18,877 nt of DNA from Cyanobacteriota bacterium (GTDB lineage Bacteria; Cyanobacteriota; Cyanobacteriia; Phormidesmidales; Phormidesmidaceae), in assembly GCA_027483425.1 (NCBI GenBank), contig JAIXUR010000273.1, positions 1 to 18,877 of the forward strand, given 5' to 3'. Within the stretch, counting starts at the first letter, position 1. Each line of letters begins with the position of its first letter. The position numbers and the translations under genes were made by a program. The notes under the pieces were generated by a model. The model worked only from the letters and a program-made list of their open reading frames with translations. It had not been told where the DNA came from and searched no databases. Below, piece after piece: positions 8,120 through 15,462 of this stretch.

Positions 8120-9622
8120 TTGAACCTTAATGTTAACCTTAGCCTTCGCTCCTTTACCCTGCATGCTCTTCAACGGGAGTGGTGGTCTAACCCCAAGGCC
8201 GATATTTTGGCCGGGGCCGTGGTGGGGCTGGCGCTGATCCCGGAAGCGATCGCGTTTTCGATCATCGCCGGGGTCGATCCTAAGGTGGGGCTCTATACCT
8301 CGTTTATCATCGCTGTCACCACGGCCTTTTTGGGCGGTCGACCGGGGTCGATTTCAGCGGCCACCGGAGCTATGGCTCTGCTGATGATTGATCTGGTGAA
8401 AGATCACGGCCTCCAGTATTTGCTGGTGGCCACCTTAATGACCGGCATTTTTCAGGTCATCTTTGGGGTGTTGAGGCTGGGTCGCCAGATGCGCTACGTG
8501 CCCCGAGCGGTGATGGTGGGCTACATCAACGCCCTGGCGGTGCTGATCTTTTTGGCTCAGTTGCCTCAGCTCATCCAGGTGCCCCCCATGGTGTACGTGA
8601 TGGTTGTCCTTTCGCTGGCGATTATCTACCTGTTGCCCCGCGTGACTAAGGCCGTGCCTTCGCCCCTGGTGGCGCTGTTTGTGATGACCGTGGCGGCGAT
8701 CGCCCTGGACATTGAGGTACCCACCGTGGGCGACATGGGCGAACTGCCCACCACGCTACCGATCTTTGCGCTACCCCAGGTGCCCTTTACCCTCGAGACC
8801 CTGCGCATTGTGCTGCCCTACTCGTTGACCATGGCGGTGGTGGGGCTGTTGGCTTCATTTTTGACCGCTGCCCTGGTGGATGAGCTGACCGATACCCCCA
8901 GCGACAAAAATCAGGAAGCCAAAGGCCAGGGCATGGCCAACATTATCACCAGCTTTTTTGGCGGCATGGCGGGCTGCGGCATGATTGGCCAATCGGTCAT
9001 CAACGTGCAGTCGGGGGGGCGAGGGCGACTATCGACCCTCTGCGCCGGAATCTTTTTGCTGATTGCCATTCTGGCCCTGAGCGGCTGGTTGCGCCAGATG
9101 CCCATGGCGGCCTTGGTGGCGGTCATGATCATGGTCTCCATCAGCACCTTTCGGTGGTCGTCGTTTCGAGATGTGGCCCGCATTCCCCGCAGCGAAACGG
9201 CGGTGATGCTGACGACTATGCTGGTGACGATTGCGACCCGCAACTTTGCCCTGGGGGTGGCCACAGGCATTGTGATGAGTACGGTGTTTTTTACCCGCAA
9301 AATTGCCCGACTGGTAGTGGTTGACCAGGTGCTAAAAGACAATGGCAGCCACTGTTTCTACAGTGTATCGGGGCAGATTTTCTTCGTGTCCATCGAAGCA
9401 TTTGTAGAGGCCTTCGATTTTGATAAATTTGTCGATCGCGTCACCATTGATCTCACCCATGCTCACCTTTGGGATCAGGGAGCGGTGGCGGCCCTAGACA
9501 AAATTGTGCATCGGTTTCGACGCGTTGGTACCGAGGTGGAGGTGATTGGCCTGAACGTAGCCAGTGCCACCCTGGTCAAAAAACTAGCCGTTCACAGCCA
9601 ACCGACTCAAACGCCAGGGTGA
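8120..9622 (+). CDS. SulP family anion transporter with STAS domain
   Basis: This is an inner-membrane transporter of the SulP/SLC26 family, which carries sulfate, bicarbonate or related anions. It has 500 residues. About 10-12 hydrophobic segments cover residues 25-400, with the family motifs ADILAGAVVGLALIPEAIAF near the start and GRPGSISAATGA in the third segment. The cytoplasmic STAS domain spans about 412-491 and contains DLTHAHLWDQGAVAALDK. The sequence resembles the YbaR-type branch more than the cyanobacterial BicA bicarbonate transporter, so the substrate is left open. The start is TTG at 8120: AGGAG at 8110-8114 lies five bases upstream, and no ATG with an RBS occurs before the first conserved residues. 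The gene is a single unit, divergent from the efflux operon and convergent with the GHL10 gene. Confidence 0.94.
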   Translation: MNLNVNLSLRSFTLHALQREWWSNPKADILAGAVVGLALIPEAIAFSIIAGVDPKVGLYTSFIIAVTTAFLGGRPGSISAATGAMALLMIDLVKDHGLQYLLVATLMTGIFQVIFGVLRLGRQMRYVPRAVMVGYINALAVLIFLAQLPQLIQVPPMVYVMVVLSLAIIYLLPRVTKAVPSPLVALFVMTVAAIALDIEVPTVGDMGELPTTLPIFALPQVPFTLETLRIVLPYSLTMAVVGLLASFLTAALVDELTDTPSDKNQEAKGQGMANIITSFFGGMAGCGMIGQSVINVQSGGRGRLSTLCAGIFLLIAILALSGWLRQMPMAALVAVMIMVSISTFRWSSFRDVARIPRSETAVMLTTMLVTIATRNFALGVATGIVMSTVFFTRKIARLVVVDQVLKDNGSHCFYSVSGQIFFVSIEAFVEAFDFDKFVDRVTIDLTHAHLWDQGAVAALDKIVHRFRRVGTEVEVIGLNVASATLVKKLAVHSQPTQTPG

Positions 9623-9667
9623 CGCCAGCGTCATTATCCGCCTAGAGCATGTTCAGTTGGCGCTGAA

Positions 9668-9692
9668 AGTCCTCCCAGCATATCGGAGGGCT
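9668..9692. terminator. Hairpin between convergent SulP and GHL10 genes
   Basis: AGTCCTCC (9668-9675) pairs with GGAGGGCT (9685-9692), with one T/G position that is a wobble pair in one transcript, across a nine-base loop. It sits midway in the 101-base gap between two genes that converge, which suits a bidirectional terminator. There is no T-run on either side. Confidence 0.4.
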
Positions 9693-9723
9693 AAAGTCGT
9701 TTGTCCAAAGGCAAGTCCCTAAG

Positions 9724-11874
9724 CTAAGGCATCGTTTCACCGTGGACGAGCAACTGCTCGATCGCCGTGAGCCGGTACTGCCACGATTGCAGGCGGTAAT
9801 CACCGTTGGTGGTAGTGATCAGAACTCTCTGGTTCAGCGGAGCGCGTACTTCGGCCAGCCCTGCTTTAGCCGCCTCTAGGTTTCGCAGTGAGGGGGTTTG
9901 GGCTAGGGTGTCTAGCTCGCGACCTAGGTGATTGACCGCATCGACCCAGGGCACGAGGGTGTCGCGCTCCATCCACAGACGATCCTGGGTGAGGAGCCAG
10001 TGCCACTCGCGCTGGAGTGCTGCGTAGCGACTCAAGGCCATGGCATAGGAGGTTGTGGGGCCGGGGCTACTCCCCTGGGTCTGGGCCAGCAGGGTTGATA
10101 GCTCAGTATTCAAATCGGCGGCGGCAAACAGGGCATAGCCGGGGGTGGGCAGATCGCGGCTGGCCTGCATTTGGTCGAGGGTCGCGGCGGTTGACAAGTT
10201 CAGCACCCGAATTCCCGGAATCACCAGGGCTGGCCCTAAGGATTCATCCACTAGCCAGGGCGAGACGAGGCGCTCAAACTGGCTGGTATCGGCGGCATAG
10301 CTCATCAACACAATCCAGTCTAGGTAGTCGGCCCTGGCCCAGGTGCCCCAGTCTTGCTGGATGCGCTGAAGACGTTCGGCCTCGGGGTTGGCAAATACTG
10401 CCGCCGACAGAACCAGGTCGGGGCGCTGTCGCCGCAGGATACTGGAAAGGGTTTCCACAAACGAGGTCACCTGCTGCACCCGAAATTCTGTCCAGCGATC
10501 CCACAGCACCCGCTGCTGGATCTGCTGGTTGCGATCGAGCGCGCTGTCGGGACGGGGGCTCAGGGTGATGGGGTCTACCCCGGTCATGCTTTGAAACCGC
10601 CAGCGGGCCACTTCGCCGTAGCCGTAGGTGCGGTTGGCCCCTGGGTTTTGAAAGGGATAGCGAATGTAGTCGAGCTGTAGACCATCGACATCGTACTCGG
10701 TGACGATCTCGGTCATCAACCGGGTCAGGTAGCTGCGCACCTCGGGGTTGGCGGGGTCTAAAAAGGGCTTGTCTTGCCCCTGGGGAATGAGGTTGCCGCT
10801 GTTGTCGTAGCCAGCCCAGTTAGGGTGTCGGGTCAGCAGAGGGCCGGGGTAGTCTGCGGGCAGGTTGAGCAGGCGATTGTGGCGCTGGTTGCCCGCGGCA
10901 AAGACCCAGACCCAGGCGTGCAGGGTCATGCCTCGGGCGTGGGCCAGCTCTACGGCGGCGGCCAATGGATCCCACCTGCGGGTGAGGGGATTTTGCTCAG
11001 GGGCCACCTGGCTGGGGTAGATGGTGTAGCCAGCGTTAACCGTTTCAAAGAAAACGGTGTTGATGCCAGCGGCGGCCAGTTGGTCAAACACCTGGCTCAG
11101 CCCCTCGGGCGATCGCGCCCTGACAATGGTGCCGCGATCGAGCCACACCGCGCGAATTTCGCCCTGGTTAACGGGGCGCTCGGTGGGAAAGTTATCCCAC
11201 AGGGCCGCCCGCGCTGCCAGCCAGCGATCGCGCAGGTCGCTCTGATTCCCGGCGGCCAACAGCTCATCCCACTCGTCTAAAAGCTGTTGGGCCTCGGCTA
11301 AAGCTGGGTGGAGCGCTTGGTTCTGCCCACCGGCCACGTTGACGGTGTCTGCGGCCGCTGTCAGCACGGGTTGTTGCTCAGGCAGAGTGAGCACCGTGGG
11401 CATATCCAGGGCATTGGCCATAATGAGCGCGCTTTCAAAGCGGCCAATCAGGTTTTCGAGCTCCTGCTCCATGGCCAAAAACACCACCGGGCTCGGGGGC
11501 CGACCGGTGGGTGATAGTTCAATGACCGCTGGGGCAATCTGCTCGGCCGGGTCGCCCGCCGCTGGATTGATCGGGTCAGCCGGTAGCGAGTCTCGGCTAG
11601 TGGGCTGAGGCAGCGTGGGGCGCTGGGAGGGCGGCAAGGGCGGCACCGTAGGCAGTGATTGGGGTCGCCGACCGGGTCTCGTTGGTACAGGGCTTTCTGG
11701 GTCTGCCAGCGGCAGGGTTGGGGCCAGGGCGTCTGGCCCCAGCGCCTCAGTCTCGTTGGACGGGGCAACCCCTGATTCTAGGGGTTCCTGGGCCAAGGCT
11801 GAGAGCGGTGACAGCCCACCGATTAAGCTCGCGATCGCCGCGATCAAAAGACCTCTACCCAACGTCTGCATCAC
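9724..11874 (-). CDS. Secreted GHL10-type glycosidase-like protein
   Basis: This is an exported protein of 716 residues with a glycoside-hydrolase-like TIM barrel (GHL10, formerly DUF187). Residues 1-28 are a Sec signal peptide ending SALA. Residues about 30-130 are a Pro-rich, low-complexity spacer, and 130-235 look helical. The barrel runs from GEIRAVWLDRG (238-248) to roughly 590, with the family motifs GINTVFFETVN, LHAWVWVF, DGLQLDYIRYP (397-407; Asp402 is the likely catalytic or ligand residue) and DWIVLMSYAAD. A helical C-terminal part of about 120 residues follows, rich in Leu, Glu and Trp. Related proteins are thought to act on cell-wall or extracellular polysaccharides; the substrate here is unknown. 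The frame opens with GTG at 11872-11874 directly followed by ATG at 11869-11871; spacing from GGAAG slightly favours GTG, but either is possible. It is a single gene, convergent with the SulP gene. Confidence 0.9.
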   Translation of the reverse strand: MMQTLGRGLLIAAIASLIGGLSPLSALAQEPLESGVAPSNETEALGPDALAPTLPLADPESPVPTRPGRRPQSLPTVPPLPPSQRPTLPQPTSRDSLPADPINPAAGDPAEQIAPAVIELSPTGRPPSPVVFLAMEQELENLIGRFESALIMANALDMPTVLTLPEQQPVLTAAADTVNVAGGQNQALHPALAEAQQLLDEWDELLAAGNQSDLRDRWLAARAALWDNFPTERPVNQGEIRAVWLDRGTIVRARSPEGLSQVFDQLAAAGINTVFFETVNAGYTIYPSQVAPEQNPLTRRWDPLAAAVELAHARGMTLHAWVWVFAAGNQRHNRLLNLPADYPGPLLTRHPNWAGYDNSGNLIPQGQDKPFLDPANPEVRSYLTRLMTEIVTEYDVDGLQLDYIRYPFQNPGANRTYGYGEVARWRFQSMTGVDPITLSPRPDSALDRNQQIQQRVLWDRWTEFRVQQVTSFVETLSSILRRQRPDLVLSAAVFANPEAERLQRIQQDWGTWARADYLDWIVLMSYAADTSQFERLVSPWLVDESLGPALVIPGIRVLNLSTAATLDQMQASRDLPTPGYALFAAADLNTELSTLLAQTQGSSPGPTTSYAMALSRYAALQREWHWLLTQDRLWMERDTLVPWVDAVNHLGRELDTLAQTPSLRNLEAAKAGLAEVRAPLNQRVLITTTNGDYRLQSWQYRLTAIEQLLVHGETMP

Positions 11875-12018
11875 AATGCCCTACTTCCATCCCACGGCGC
11901 TAATTGTGGCACAGGCCCGCCCATTCGGCGCTGGGCCGAGCATGGGTGCTTGGGCGGGTTTCTGTAACCAGGATCGAGATTAGGCCTCATACCATCTCTT
12001 TAGTAAGCCCATGGCGAT

Positions 12019-12030
12019 GGTGAGCTCACC
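12019..12030. promoter_or_regulatory. Perfect 12-bp palindrome upstream of cynS
   Basis: GGTGAGCTCACC is an exact palindrome 108 bases before the cyanase ATG, in the 264-base divergent gap between the GHL10 gene and cynS. Its size and position suit a binding site for a dimeric regulator, but it matches no operator I know. I found no clear NtcA site (GTA-N8-TAC), although cyanase genes of some cyanobacteria are under NtcA control. Confidence 0.35.
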
Positions 12031-12138
12031 GTAAACGAGGAACCCGCTCTCACTCGACTGCTCCTAAAAGGGGACCCCAGTGAACAGTTTTGACCCCTAC
12101 GCCCTACTTACCATGGAACCTACGTAAGAGGACTCACC

Positions 12139-12582
12139 ATGACTATTTCCCCCATTACCGAAAAGCTCTTGGCGGCCAAAAAAGCCGCTGGCCTCAGCTT
12201 TGCCGACCTCGAAGCCAAAATCGGCTGTGACGAGGTGTGGATCGCCTCCGTCTTCTACCGCCAGGCCAGTGCCTCGGTCGAAGAAGCCACCAAAATCATC
12301 GAAGCTCTCGGTGCCGACTCATTCCTGATCGACGCGCTGACCGATTTCCCCGTCAAAGGTGGCCTCGACCCCGTCATCCCCACTGACCCGCTGATCTACC
12401 GCTTCTACGAGATCATGCAGGTCTACGGTATGCCCATGAAAGCCGTCATCCACGAAAAATTTGGCGACGGCATTATGAGCGCCATCGACTTCACCCTGGA
12501 TATAGAAAAGGAAGAAGACCCCAAGGGCGATCGCGTCAAGGTGATCATGAACGGCAAATTTCTGCCCTACAAAAAGTGGTAG
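12139..12582 (+). CDS. cynS: Cyanate hydratase (cyanase)
   Basis: Cyanase is a cytoplasmic decamer that converts cyanate and bicarbonate to carbamate and CO2; carbamate then breaks down to ammonia and CO2. This detoxifies cyanate and supplies nitrogen. The 147-residue length is normal for bacterial cyanase. The N-terminal half (about 1-75) is the helical DNA-binding-like fold, and the C-terminal half carries the active site. The catalytic triad known from the E. coli enzyme (Arg96, Glu99, Ser122) corresponds here to Arg88 and Glu91 in YRFYEIMQVYG and Ser114 in DGIMSAIDF. The end, NGKFLPYKKW, is also typical. AGAGG precedes the ATG at good spacing. No cyanate transporter genes (cynABD) are adjacent, unlike in some cyanobacteria, so this copy may deal mainly with internally formed cyanate. 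It ends 8 bases from the convergent glgX. Confidence 0.98.
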   Translation: MTISPITEKLLAAKKAAGLSFADLEAKIGCDEVWIASVFYRQASASVEEATKIIEALGADSFLIDALTDFPVKGGLDPVIPTDPLIYRFYEIMQVYGMPMKAVIHEKFGDGIMSAIDFTLDIEKEEDPKGDRVKVIMNGKFLPYKKW

Positions 12583-12590
12583 CCCCCAGT

Positions 12591-14654
12591 CTACCTTTTG
12601 CTCATCAGCACCACGGACGATCGCGGCTCTATCGGGTACAGGTGGCTCTCAAACAACGGGGCCTCGTTTGGGTAGCAAAAATCTCGGGGAGGCTCTACAG
12701 CCGTATCGACAATGCGGTACCAACGTTCGTGGGGGCCGAGATCAGGGAGCTCGAAGATCAGGGGCTCCCAGTAGGCATTGAACATGATGTGGAGTTGCTC
12801 CTTGGCTTCGGGGTGGCACAGGGTGAAGGCCAGGGTATGGGATTGCTCTGACCAGTCGGGCTGGTCCAGGCAGGTTCCATGCCAAATCAGGTGGGGTTCA
12901 TGGTGCCAGGTCGTCGTCACCCGCAGCAGGTGCTCTAGGCGAAACACATGGAGATTTTGAATGAAGTGAATCAGCCCCTGGGTAAACCGCAGCAGCGAGG
13001 CTTCCCTTTCCACGTCATGCCAGTTGAACCAGCTGATTTCGTTGTCTTGGCAGTAGGCGTTGTTGTTACCCCGCTGGGTGCGGCGGATCTCGTCGCCCAT
13101 CAGCAGCATGGGGGTGCCCTGAGCCATAAATAGCAGGGTGAGGAAGTTTTTAATCTGCCGATCGCGCAGGTGCTCGATCTCCGGTGGAGCGGCCGGGCCT
13201 TCCACACCGCAGTTCCAGCTGTGGTTGGCGTCGGTGCCGTCGCGGTTAAATTCGTGATTGGCTTCGTTGTACTTTTGGTTGTAGGTGGTCAGGTCGTTGA
13301 GGGTAAAGCCGTCGTGGCAGGTGACAAAGTGAATACTGCGGTTGGGCTCACGATTGGGCTTTTGGTAGATGTCGGGACTGCCTAAAAGGCGAGCGGCCAG
13401 ATCGGGCACGACCCCAGCGTCACCTTTGACAAACTGGCGCACATGGTCACGGTAAGGGCCATTCCATTCCGCGAAGCGATCGCCAATAAATGTGCCCACC
13501 TGGTACAGCCCGGCGGCGTCCCACGCTTCCGCAATAATTTTGGTACCGGCCAAAATCGGGTCAGACTCGATGCTCCAGAGAATGGGTGGGTCTTCCAGGG
13601 GTTTGCCGGTCATATCCCGCGACATCACCGAGGCCAGGTCAAAGCGAAAACCATCCACATGCATCTCAGAGACCCAGTAGCGCAGGCTATCGAGAATCAG
13701 CCGCCCGACCACCGCGTGATTGGGCGACAGGGTGTTGCCGCAGCCGCTGTAGTTGGAGTAGTAGAACGGATTGGCTTCAAGCAGGTAGTAGGTTTCGTTG
13801 TCGATGCCCTTAAAGCTCAGGGTCGGGCCTTCGTGGTTACCCTCGGCGGAGTGGTTAAACACCACGTCGAGAATGACCTCAATGCCCGCCCTATGCAGAG
13901 CCTTAACCATGTCGCGAAACTCGTTCACGGGCCCCAGGGGGTCTTTGCAGGAGCTGTAGGCCCGGTGGGGGGCGAAAAAGCCCAGGGTGCTGTAGCCCCA
14001 GTAGTTCTCCAGGCCGGGTCGGACGTCTTGGGCGTCAAACTGGTGAATGGGCAGCAGTTCGACGGCGGTAATGCCCAGCGCTTGCAGGTAGGGAATTTTC
14101 TCGATCAGGCCCGCAAAGGTGCCCCGCTGCGCCTCCGGCAGCCCAGAGGAGGCGCAGCGGGTAAATCCCCCCACGTGCATTTCGTAGATGATGCTGCTGG
14201 CGTAGGGAATGGTGAGGGGGCGATCGCCCTGCCAGTTGTAGTTGCGGGTATCGACGACCACGCCCTTGAGGGCGGTGGCGCAGTTGTCGCCGGGGCCAAT
14301 GGCGGCAGCGCGATCGTAGACATCGTCACCGACCACGGCGCGGGCGTAGGGGTCGAGCAGTACCTTGGTGGCGTCAAACCGGTGGCCTTGGGCCGGGTCA
14401 AAGGGCCCATGGACGCGGTAGGCGTAGATCTGCCCAGCCTTGAGGCCCGGCACAAAGACGTGCCAGTAGTAGAAAGTCCGATTCCACTTGGGATTGAAGG
14501 TGATGACCCGGCTGGGTTGGGTCAGGTCGCTGGCCTCAAACAACAGCAGGTCGAGGCCGGTGGCGGGTTTGGAGTACAGACAAAAGTTGACCCCTACGGC
14601 GTAGACGGTGGCCCCCAGGGGATAGCTTTGGCCCGGTAAAACTTTGGCGCTCAT
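12591..14654 (-). CDS. glgX: Glycogen debranching enzyme GlgX (isoamylase type)
   Basis: This enzyme hydrolyses alpha-1,6 branches of glycogen or limit dextrin in the cytoplasm during glycogen breakdown. The protein has 687 residues, normal for GlgX. An N-terminal CBM48 domain (about 8-110, PLGATVYAVGVNFCLYS and YRVHGPFDPAQGHRFD) precedes the GH13 barrel. The catalytic residues are visible: nucleophile Asp339 in DGFRFDLASV, acid/base Glu376 in KIIAEAWD, and Asp448 in VTCHDGFTL; the earlier DVVFNH motif (263-268) is also intact. A C-terminal beta domain of about 110 residues closes the protein. I place the start at the ATG at 14652-14654, because the family similarity begins right there; a GTG 23 codons upstream adds residues with no family match. 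The Shine-Dalgarno for the chosen ATG is weak. The gene stands alone and converges on cynS with only 8 bases between. Confidence 0.95.
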   Translation of the reverse strand: MSAKVLPGQSYPLGATVYAVGVNFCLYSKPATGLDLLLFEASDLTQPSRVITFNPKWNRTFYYWHVFVPGLKAGQIYAYRVHGPFDPAQGHRFDATKVLLDPYARAVVGDDVYDRAAAIGPGDNCATALKGVVVDTRNYNWQGDRPLTIPYASSIIYEMHVGGFTRCASSGLPEAQRGTFAGLIEKIPYLQALGITAVELLPIHQFDAQDVRPGLENYWGYSTLGFFAPHRAYSSCKDPLGPVNEFRDMVKALHRAGIEVILDVVFNHSAEGNHEGPTLSFKGIDNETYYLLEANPFYYSNYSGCGNTLSPNHAVVGRLILDSLRYWVSEMHVDGFRFDLASVMSRDMTGKPLEDPPILWSIESDPILAGTKIIAEAWDAAGLYQVGTFIGDRFAEWNGPYRDHVRQFVKGDAGVVPDLAARLLGSPDIYQKPNREPNRSIHFVTCHDGFTLNDLTTYNQKYNEANHEFNRDGTDANHSWNCGVEGPAAPPEIEHLRDRQIKNFLTLLFMAQGTPMLLMGDEIRRTQRGNNNAYCQDNEISWFNWHDVEREASLLRFTQGLIHFIQNLHVFRLEHLLRVTTTWHHEPHLIWHGTCLDQPDWSEQSHTLAFTLCHPEAKEQLHIMFNAYWEPLIFELPDLGPHERWYRIVDTAVEPPRDFCYPNEAPLFESHLYPIEPRSSVVLMSKR

Positions 14655-14882
14655 AGTAACACTACTCAAACCAGGGCTGAGCCCGATTGTCGCTGGGCTG
14701 AAAGCAATGCCTAACCCTACCACCGCAGGCGGTTTCCCCCCGTAGCCTGAAGACTAAATTAAGACTGTGAGGTCCAGAGCCCTGGCCTGGATCAGGGAGC
14801 GAGGGAGCGAGAGTAGCCGTTTCGGCTAAGAATACGCCTACAATCAATTTAACGAATAGTAAAGGCCCACCCGGTTTTGCCC
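14655..14882. promoter_or_regulatory. Divergent gap between glgX and the Npun_F0494-like gene
   Basis: This stretch of 228 bases must hold promoters for both directions. It contains a short tandem repeat of GGGAGCGA near 14795-14810, a hairpin TAGCCG-TTT-CGGCTA (14814-14828), and TACAAT at 14839-14844, which could be a -10 element for the rightward gene, although its -35 region is poor. The DNA from about 14830 to 14865 is AT-rich. Nothing here codes for protein convincingly. Confidence 0.45.
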
Positions 14883-15320
14883 ATGACCCTAGCTGAGCCC
14901 AACCCAGGACGACCCAACTCGGGACTTGCTATACGCTACCCACGGCGATCGCTGAAGCGGGCCGAACGGGCCTTTCGCTGCTCCCCCTTTCGGTTAGAGT
15001 TGCTGGGTGATATGCGATCGCACAGTATTGCCATTCGTCAGGTGTGTGGCCAGGGGGGGCTCAAAAGTGGCTATAGCCGCCGAGCGCTGGCCGAACTCCA
15101 GGCCGAAAACGAAATGATGTGGCTGATTGCCCTAGGCATGCTGCGCCGTGAAGTTGATGGCCAGGGGCTCACCGATAGTTTTCGCCTTACCCCCATGGGT
15201 CGCCAGGTCTGGCAAGCCCTGTACGCGCTCAGCCCAGCCCAGTACCGCCCCACCCTAGTTGATCATCTTTATAATACGTGGTGCCGATGGGTGCGATTGC
15301 CAAGCTGGTGGCAAGGCTAG
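14883..15320 (+). CDS. Npun_F0494-like conserved cyanobacterial protein
   Basis: This is a 145-residue soluble protein that I recognise as resembling the Npun_F0494 family, conserved in cyanobacteria and of unknown function. Conserved-looking segments are RYPRRSLKRAERAFRCSPFRL (about 18-38), GYSRRALAELQAENEMMWL and LRREVDGQGLTDSFRLTPMG. It is rich in Arg and Leu, mostly helical in prediction by eye, and has no signal peptide or membrane segment. The layout (helices, then a basic segment ending in SFRLTPMGRQVW) recalls winged-helix proteins, so nucleic-acid binding is possible; that is inference only. I chose the ATG at 14883 over the TTG two codons earlier; neither has a clear Shine-Dalgarno. 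It lies 142 bases upstream of cobQ on the same strand, and co-transcription is possible. Confidence 0.8.
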   Translation: MTLAEPNPGRPNSGLAIRYPRRSLKRAERAFRCSPFRLELLGDMRSHSIAIRQVCGQGGLKSGYSRRALAELQAENEMMWLIALGMLRREVDGQGLTDSFRLTPMGRQVWQALYALSPAQYRPTLVDHLYNTWCRWVRLPSWWQG

Positions 15321-15342
15321 GGTTGGCAGTCTAGGGTTGGCA
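15317..15342 (+). repeat. Short tandem repeat upstream of cobQ
   Basis: CTAGGGTTGGCA occurs twice with a 14-base period (15317-15328 and 15331-15342), overlapping the stop codon of the preceding gene. It could be a tandem binding site or a recent small duplication; nothing else supports either. Confidence 0.55.
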
Positions 15343-15462
15343 TTGTATTGTCCTGATGGGTTGTGTTGTTCCTGAAGAATCTGCATAGGGAGTGGCTGGA
15401 GGCTTGGCAATCGGCCAAACTTTAGCCCTATCGTCGAGCTCATTCAACTTTGGAGACGCTCC

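Noticed and set aside
13443..14639. A 398-residue open frame on the plus strand across glgX
   Set aside because: It lies wholly antisense to a well-supported GH13 enzyme with all catalytic residues. Its composition (Gly/Val/His-rich, no domain) is that of a GC-rich shadow frame.
14655..14723. GTG start 23 codons upstream for glgX
   Set aside because: The family similarity begins at the later ATG; the extra residues look like translated intergenic DNA.
15270..15275. TATAAT inside the Npun_F0494-like gene as a cobQ promoter
   Set aside because: A perfect -10 match, but there is no -35 at the right distance and no extended -10, so it is not listed as a feature.
15321..15462. A cobalamin riboswitch before cobQ
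   Set aside because: The gap is only 142 bases and I could not find the conserved B12-box sequence; only a 5-bp hairpin (15404-15418) is present.
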